Positions 58,202 through 64,000 of a DNA stretch of 64,000 nucleotides are shown here, in pieces; the stretch's first letter is position 1; each line of letters begins with the position of its first letter. The translations under genes and the position numbers were made by a program. Source of the DNA: Ovis canadensis (Eukaryota > Chordata > Mammalia > Artiodactyla > Bovidae); assembly GCF_042477335.2 (NCBI RefSeq), contig NC_091250.1:133645384-133709383 (forward strand), read 5' to 3'. Under the pieces are notes generated by a model. That model made no database searches. It was given only the letters and a program-made list of their open reading frames with translations, and was not told the DNA's origin.

Positions 58202-58540
58202 ATAAAAAGGGAAGGAGACTCTGACACCTGCTACAAGGTGGATGGACCCACGAACATTATGCTCAGCAAAGAAGCCGGAGTCCAAACGGCAAGCCCTGCA
58301 CAATTCCACACAGATCACATTCCAGGAGTTGTCAGGATGACAGACGGGCTGAGCGAGGGGGACGGGGAGCTATTGCCGGAAAGGCTGAGTTTCAGATTCG
58401 GAAGACGCAAAGGTTCTGGAGTGGATGGCGGTTGCTCGACCACGTGAATGTACTGGACGCCAGAGCTGTCACCAAGAACTGGCTAAGATGGCGAATAAAA
58501 AGCCTCACAGCTGTTCTCACCAAGATTCAGTTAATTTTTT

Positions 58541-61500
58541 TGATTGAAAAACAAAGAACAACTCTGCCAAGACTGCCGCAGCCTGCGGTTGGTTTCCAGG
58601 GTCTCAGGAGGTCAGTTCGGACCGTCTGGCCCCTTTTCTCGTCGCTCCCATTATGGGGAGCGTTTCCCGAGGCCCTCACTCTGCCTGTCTTGCCGTGGTC
58701 CTGGCATCCGAACCAGGGTGAAGACACACGGCAAATGCCCCTGCACAGACAGGCTTGTGTTCAGGGGCCGGGCTGCTGCAAAAGGAAAGAACGTCCGTGT
58801 TTCCAGCCAGACGGAGGCGGAGGTCTCCTGGGGCCTGCGGGCGGCCACGGGGCCTCCCCCGGGAAGGTGAGGCCTCCTGCAAGGCACGATTTCTCAGCCC
58901 AGAGGCTGAGCAGCGGGCAAGGCCCCGCCAGGGCCTCCCTGCAGGAGCGAGGGGAGCCAGCTGCTTTCAGGGGCTCAGCTCGCCCAGCACCGGTTCCAGT
59001 GCCCCCCTGGGTCCACAGAGGCCCTGAAGTTATACCCTGGACCCAGCGTTCCCTGACCCAGCACAGGCCCACCAACCAGAAGTGCCGTGAAGTCTGCAGC
59101 CAGGATGGAATAGACGGGGGCAGTGCCGGGGAAGGCAGTGGCTAGCTGTGGGATTCTCGAGGCAAATCCCTGCATGTTGGGCAGACTGACCTCTGTGCAG
59201 GGGCCCTGGCTATGATCCAGGCAGGCGCCCTGTCAGGAGGGCACGAGCTGCCCAGGCAGAGCGAGCCGCAGAGCAAAGGCCCTGGGGTGCCCGGGCGGGC
59301 GTTGCTGGGACAGGAGGGTGTCGAGGGGCCCCTGGGAGCGCTCAGCCTCAGGGGCTCAAAGCCCATGTGGCCTCTGGCTGTGGCCTCTGGCAGGAACGCA
59401 GCCCTTGGTCAACGTCTGGTGAGTTGGCGACTCAGCAAACAAACGTGCCCCTGTCAGCAGGCCAGGCCCTGGGAGTCAGACTCCACGCTGCGCCTGTGCG
59501 CTCCCAGGGAGACAGGCGGCCCCGCGGACACCTGGCCGAGCCAGCCTGGTGGCCTGTCCATCCCCAGGGCCCTGCCTGAAGGAGCCCTTGTTACCCTGGC
59601 CCCTCAGGGCCACCGGTTTCCGGGCCGTGGCAGGGCCCAGCCCCGGCACAGACACGGCCGTAGTGTCCATGTTCTGGCCCACCCTCAGCAGCTCACACTC
59701 CTGAGAACCGCAAGCCCCACTGGGGGCAGCACAGACTCGGCCCCGAGTCGACCGTGAGCAGCACCTGGCTGGGAGACACCTCCTAGGACGGGGCGCCTGG
59801 GAGGACGGGCCGTCGACGGCTCACCCTGTGCTTAGCACCACGTGAGCTCCAGCGGCGCTGGGGTGGGGCTCTGGGGTCGGGGCCCCCGCTGTGGGAAGGG
59901 GCTGCAGACAGCGCTCTGCCACTGGGGTGGGGGTGGGGCAGTCAGGGAGCTTGGGGTCTGCAGAGGCCTGGCCACAGCACAGCCCCGAGCTTCGGCCCCC
60001 GAAGCCACCTCAGGAGTGACTGGCGACATGGGCTGACTTACAGGAGTGGACCCTGGTGTCACTGTCCACCAAGAGCCAAGCAGTCACGCGACGACGCAGG
60101 GCTCCAGAGTGCTCCCAGCTGCCAAGTGCTCCAGGCCCCCACCCCTGTCTGATGGCTGCGGTCACTCCTGTGATTCTGATGCTGAGGCCTGTGGGGAGGG
60201 GAGGCTGGTGGGGGGGACACCGAGACCCAGGGGGGACTGGACACGTGCTGAGTGACAGGTGACTGTACGGGGCGGGTGGGGCTATGTGCAGAGGAACCTG
60301 TGTCTGAGGGGCTGCCAAGAGCGTTCCAGGCCTGACCCCAGGGGAGGTCGGAGGAGGAGCCTGAGGGTCAAAGCGTCTGTGTGCACCCGGGACCCGCAGG
60401 GTAAGCTGGGCCCCTCAGAACAGGGCTGAGGACCGGCCCTCCCAGGCCCCGCTGTGTCCCAGGACCCCCGGTTCTCTCGGGTTCTCTCCACCACTGAAGG
60501 AAGGAGCTCCCTGCTCGCCCTCCCTGGGGGAGCCCTGAGCACACAGGCTCTAGACTTCATTCCCCCACGGGCCGCCCACTGAGGCGAGGGCGGGGGGCGG
60601 GGGGCCTGGAGCAGTCCCGAGACCGCTTGGTTCTTTGGTGGACCTGAGACCAGGGTCCACTCCTGTAAGCCAGAGGCTGCCCCCGTGGACAGGTGGCTGG
60701 GAGAGGAGCCGCCTGCAAAGCGGGGAAGCCCCTGGGCGGCAGCAGGCCGGGGCTGCCTGAGTGCCTCCTCACTTCCCGCACGAGACGGCCTGGCGCCTCG
60801 GCTGCCTCCGCCTCCCTCCTCAAACCCGAGCCACCACCTCCCTGAAGGCAGGGCGTGAGCAGAGACACCTCTGCCATTCCGCGGGAGTTTGGAAGGGTGT
60901 GGGGAAGTCCCATCCACGGGACGAGCTGCGTCGATGCACGGCCGGCCTTTCTGTGAGGACGTTAACCAGCACGACACACCCCACGGACGGGCTCGGTCTC
61001 CCAGGAAGCCCGGCAGAAAAGCACCCATACGTCCAGCGGTTTCCTTTTTGAAAGAGCTGTTTCCTAAAGCGCTGCTCTGTTAACGTGAAACAGGCTTGTT
61101 TCTCAGTGAGTCAGTAGTCTTCTGAGCTTTTCCACTCAAACACTTTGAGCATCTCAAACACGGTGAGCTCAATGGATGTCACTGTGGGGGGGTCTCGGTG
61201 ACTTTTCAGAGCGTAAAGGGTCCCCAGGCCCAGGGGTGGCAGGCCACTGCCCTGGGTGCTGTCAAGGCCTGAGGACAGGTCAGGTTCACAGCCGCCCCCG
61301 TGGTGGGGTCGCTTACTTGAAATACAGGTTAGATTATCTGTTTTTGTTTGCGTTCTATCCTGGGTGATTCTGTTTATTTTTCTCTCTCTGTTTTTGGAGT
61401 ATGTAAAACATTAACGTGGTTTCAAAACTCAGAATGTTTTCTTTTGAGCTTTGAAGCTTGCTGGGCGGTTCCTAAGAGCGAGACCCCCCCACTGCCCTCC

Positions 61501-61690
61501 GGTTCGGCCCCGTGATGAGGGCTCTGGAAATGTCTTCCTGACGCGGAGCAGAGACAAACTCCAGGACCCGCTGGCGATTCCCTCCCGCCGGGAGTCTTAG
61601 CCCCTGGGGGAAAGCGGGGGGCCCTGGGGTCACCTCCCGGCCCCTAGGGGAAGGCAGCCGCGTGGCTTGCACTGCCCCCGGAGAGATGGC
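58541..61690. other. Gene-free intergenic DNA before SPON2
   Basis: GC-rich to about 61050, then AT-richer (61060-61180 and 61330-61450). No gene or named repeat. Upstream untranslated SPON2 exons could lie here, but I cannot identify any. Confidence 0.45.
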
Positions 61691-61980
61691 GTCCAGAGGC
61701 CTGGCCACTCCGTGCACAGGAAGGAGCTGTGTCCACTGAGCCCGGAGCCCCCAGAGGCCTGGCCACTCCGTGCACAGGAAGGAGCTGTGTCCACTGAGCC
61801 CGGAGCCCCCAGAGGCCTGGCCACTCCGTGCACAGGAAGGAGCTGTGTCCACTGAGCCCGGAGCCCCCAGAGGCCTGGCCACTCCGTGCACAGGAAGGAG
61901 CTGTGTCCACTGAGCCCGGAGCCCCCAGAGGCCTGGCCACTCCGTGCACAGGAAGGAGCTGTGTCCAGAGCCCGGAGCCC
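61691..61980. repeat. 58-bp minisatellite, about five copies, upstream of SPON2
   Basis: Near-identical 58-bp units (core CAGAGGCCTGGCCACTCCGT, then GCACAGGAAGGAGCTGTGTC). The last unit lacks a few bases. The unit is not a multiple of three, yet all three minus-strand frames are free of stops, which yields long artefactual frames. Confidence 0.93.
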
Positions 61981-62162
61981 CCCCAGCCCCGCCCCGGGAG
62001 TGTCCGCAGCGCTGGGCCTGACGTCAGGCCTGACCCCGGCCCCCCACGTCCCGCCCTGTCCCGAAGGCAGCACACGCCCGTGGGCCTGGCCCAGCCCTCC
62101 TCAGCGCTGGCTTTGGCAGGCCGCCCCCACCCCCCCGCAGGGACGCACCAGGGAAGGCCTGA

Positions 62163-62210
62163 TGGGAACGGGGTGGGGGGGGTGGGGGTGGGGGGGGTGG
62201 GGGGGCGGGA
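62163..62210 (+). repeat. G-rich tract upstream of SPON2
   Basis: Runs of four to eight G separated by single T, A or C (GGGGTGGGGG pattern). It is a G-quadruplex candidate about 220 bases before the presumed SPON2 start site. Confidence 0.75.
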
Positions 62211-62397
62211 AGACAAAGGAAGGGGTGCGGCACGGCGGGCGCCAGGGGAGGAGTGAGCTCAGTGCTGGAGCAGCATCTGCTCCGCGTCAGAGCCGGCGGG
62301 CAGCCAGGCCAGCACGGAGGTCCGGCTCTCTCCCCGCGTCCCGTCTGCCGTGGTGCAGGGCCTGGGGCCTCATTGGCCGGCCGGGGGGCCGTCTGTG

Positions 62398-62475
62398 GCA
62401 TAAATTGGAGCCCTGGGCTCTTGCTGGGACTTCAGCTGCCCACAGCCCAGCACCAGCCCTTCCACCTCCTGCTGG
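62398..62475 (+). promoter_or_regulatory. SPON2: Putative SPON2 promoter and 5' untranslated exon
   Basis: A TATA-like GCATAAATT lies at 62398-62406. A start about 25-30 bases downstream (near 62430) would give a short non-coding exon ending at 62475, followed by a good donor GTGAGT (62476). The acceptor before the coding exon is at 62846-62847. There is no ATG in the proposed exon. The model is inferred from signals only. Confidence 0.5.
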
Positions 62476-62847
62476 GTGAGTATGCACGCCCTCCTGGGCC
62501 CCGGCCCCCAGGGCCGCCTGGCACTGCCCCCCCAGAAGCTGGCAGTACCCGCCCCCAGGGAGGCCCCTCCATTGAGGCCGGGCCAGCGACCCTCCCGTTC
62601 CCGGGGTTCCCTGGGACGGCAGCGCCAGAGGCGCAGCGCTGGGGAAAGCCCCAGGGCACTGAGCCGGCCGCGAGCCCCGTGCCAGGCATGACCTGCCAGC
62701 ACCCTGGGCTCCTGTAACCTGACACGGCCTGGGACTCCAGCCGTGGGGTCTGGCCCAGCCCAAGGCAGAGAGGAAACTCAGAGGGAGGTGCCTGGCATCC
62801 GGGGGCCCCATGCCGGGGGCTGGGGGTGACACGTACCCTTCTCGTAG

Positions 62848-64000
62848 GTGATGGGAGCCCCGCGTCCGGTGTTCCCCTGGGGGGCCGCCCTCTGGGCCTT
62901 CCTCTTGGCCTCGCTGGGCGGCGCGGCCGGCCAGCCACTGGGGGCAGAGCCCATGTGCACGGCCCAGCCCCTGGCCAGGTACAGCGTCACCTTCACGGGC
63001 AAGTGGAGCCAGGCGTCCTTCCCCAAGCAGTACCCGCTGTTCCGCCCGCCCGCACAGTGGTCCTCCCTGCTGGGTGAGTGCAGGCCCCGCCCCGTCCCCG
63101 GGCGCCCCGTGGGGACCGAAGGGCTGGTTACTCAGCAGAGGCCCCACACTTCACAGTTCGGGGGACACCCTCACCCCTCACTCCAGTGGGAGAGATATTT
63201 GCTAAGGTCTTCCGCGCACCAGCAGCTGTGCCCAGGCTTCAGGGACGTGGGGGGCAGGATCACATAGCGAGGTGCCGGGGTGGAGGGTGGGACGGTGTCC
63301 CCGGGGTGGTGCTCACTCACTCGGGCAGGCGGTGCCTCCCAGGGTGCTGGGTTTAGGGTCCTGATAGCGTCCCCGGGGTGGTGCTCACTGGTGTGGGTGA
63401 GAGGCACCCCCGGGGAGCCGGGGTTGAGGGGCAGACGGCATCCATGAGATGCTCCTCACTCAGGGAGGTGGTGCTTCCCCCCACCCCCCACCCCCGCCCG
63501 GGTGCTGGGTTGAGGGTCCAGGAGGCATCCCTGGGGTGGTGCTCACTTAGGCTGGTGGGTGGCACCCCCCGGGATGCTGGGGTGAGGGCCCAGGCGGCGT
63601 CCCCGGGGTGGCGCTCACCTAGGCTGGCGGCAACACCCCCAGGGGCAGCGCACAGCTCGGACTACAGCCTGTGGCGGAAGGACCAGTACGTGAGCAACGG
63701 GCTGCGCGAGTTCGCGGAGAGGGGCGAGGCCTGGGCGCTGATGCGGGAGATGGAGGCAGCGGGGGAGCGGCTGCAAAGCGTGCACGGCGTGTTTTCCGCC
63801 CCCGCCGTGCCCAGCGGCACCGGGCAGACGTCCGCGGAGCTCGAGGCCCACGCCAGGCACTCGCTGGTGAGGGGGCGGCGTGGTGGGCGGGCGGGGGCCT
63901 TGGGGGCCCCTGCTGAGCACTTGCTGGGGAGGGGCCGGCGGGGGCCTCAGGGCCCCTGCTGAGCACTCGGCCCGCAGGTGTCCTTCGTGGTCCGCATCGT
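62848..64000 (+). CDS. SPON2: SPON2, spondin-2 / mindin (5' part, cut by window edge)
   Basis: Three coding exons (62851-63073, 63643-63866, 63978 onward) join in phase and match the N-terminal half of spondin-2, a secreted extracellular-matrix protein of the F-spondin family that acts in innate immune recognition and cell adhesion. Seen here: an N-terminal hydrophobic signal peptide (residues about 10-27, cleavage expected near AAG-QPLG), then the spondin domain with [20 protein letters not shown] and the [14 protein letters not shown] stretch. The remaining spondin domain and the thrombospondin type 1 repeat lie beyond 64000. It lies about 28 kb downstream of the CTBP1 poly(A) site in the same orientation. 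The start codon has G at -3 and +4. Missing 3' exons are due to the window edge, not to a break in the gene. Confidence 0.95.
62851..63073 (+). CDS. SPON2: SPON2 first coding exon
   Basis: Encodes 74 codons plus one base, from [15 protein letters not shown] to SSLLG. It carries the signal peptide and the start of the spondin domain. The untranslated lead is only three bases after the acceptor (GTAG at 62844-62847). The donor is GTGAGT. Confidence 0.95.
63255..63642. repeat. Minisatellite in SPON2 intron, abutting the splice acceptor
   Basis: About five diverged units of roughly 70-85 bp share GTCCCCGGGGTGGTGCTCAC, then a GGTGG.GCACCCCC block and GCTGGG(G/T)T(G/T)AGGG. Units start near 63296, 63369, 63439, 63525 and 63599. 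The last is cut short by the exon that begins at 63643. Confidence 0.85.
63643..63866 (+). CDS. SPON2: SPON2 second coding exon
   Basis: 224 bases, continuing the spondin domain from [16 protein letters not shown] through [17 protein letters not shown]. It ends on a codon boundary. The acceptor CCCCCAG is at 63636-63642 and the donor is GTGAGG. Confidence 0.95.
63978..64000 (+). CDS. SPON2: SPON2 third coding exon (truncated by window)
   Basis: VSFVVRI plus two bases, in frame after the preceding exon. The acceptor is CCGCAG. It continues past the window. Confidence 0.9.

Larger units (their letters stand above)
57460..58540 (+). mobile_element. L1 3' end (late ORF2 and 3' UTR), twice interrupted
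   Basis: + strand L1: the end of ORF2 at about 57460-57700 and 57816-57926, and late ORF2/3' UTR at about 58202-58540. A BovB 3' fragment (57700-57815) and an unidentified segment (57927-58201) interrupt it. It is unrelated in orientation to the antisense L1 further left. Confidence 0.75.

Noticed and set aside
61630-62216. Repetitive Cys/Gly-rich proteins on the minus strand upstream of SPON2
   Set aside because: All three frames of the 58-bp unit are stop-free, so the frames are a by-product of the minisatellite.

Overview
The window is nuclear DNA from a ruminant, most likely a bovid. The evidence is the density of ruminant-type repeats: RTE-class BovB LINEs, Bov-tA and Bov-A SINEs, CHR-type tRNA-derived SINEs, ruminant L1 and a mariner copy, together with spliced mammalian genes. 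I cannot tell cattle, bison, buffalo, sheep and goat apart. The window holds one complete protein gene, CTBP1 (+ strand, nine coding exons, 10691-33508), and the first part of a second, SPON2 (+ strand, promoter region near 62400, coding from 62851, cut by the right edge at 64000). The same gene order and orientation is known at human 4p16.3.

Layout. 1-5706 is a stack of retrotransposons (L1, BovB, older L1). 5707-10080 is gene-free upstream DNA. 10080-11720 is a very CpG-rich island with CTBP1 exon 1 and its presumed promoter. CTBP1 runs to its stop at 33506-33508 and a poly(A) signal at 34151. Joining the nine exons by their GT/AG sites gives 440 codons plus stop, with NAD-binding, catalytic, sumoylation and C-terminal PDZ-ligand residues at the expected positions. 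Introns 1-3 and 5 carry SINEs, a BovB piece and several tandem repeats. 34173-62400 is a gene-free interval of about 28 kb with many minisatellites and a second retrotransposon pile-up at 51775-58540. There a BovB copy, whose coding strand is broken by only two stop codons, sits between pieces of an antisense L1, next to a decayed mariner that itself carries a CHR SINE. SPON2 follows a 58-bp minisatellite and a G-rich tract.

Function. CTBP1 encodes an NAD(H)-binding transcriptional corepressor, also implicated in membrane fission. SPON2 encodes a secreted extracellular-matrix protein (mindin). The sequence shows no functional link between them beyond adjacency. The many long reading frames in the GC-rich parts are compositional artefacts, and I see no new gene system. 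The points most worth checking are the tandem CAGCAG acceptor of CTBP1 exon 9, the SPON2 intronic minisatellite that runs into a splice acceptor, the lightly damaged BovB, and an unidentified segment of about 275 bp inside an L1 at 57927-58201.
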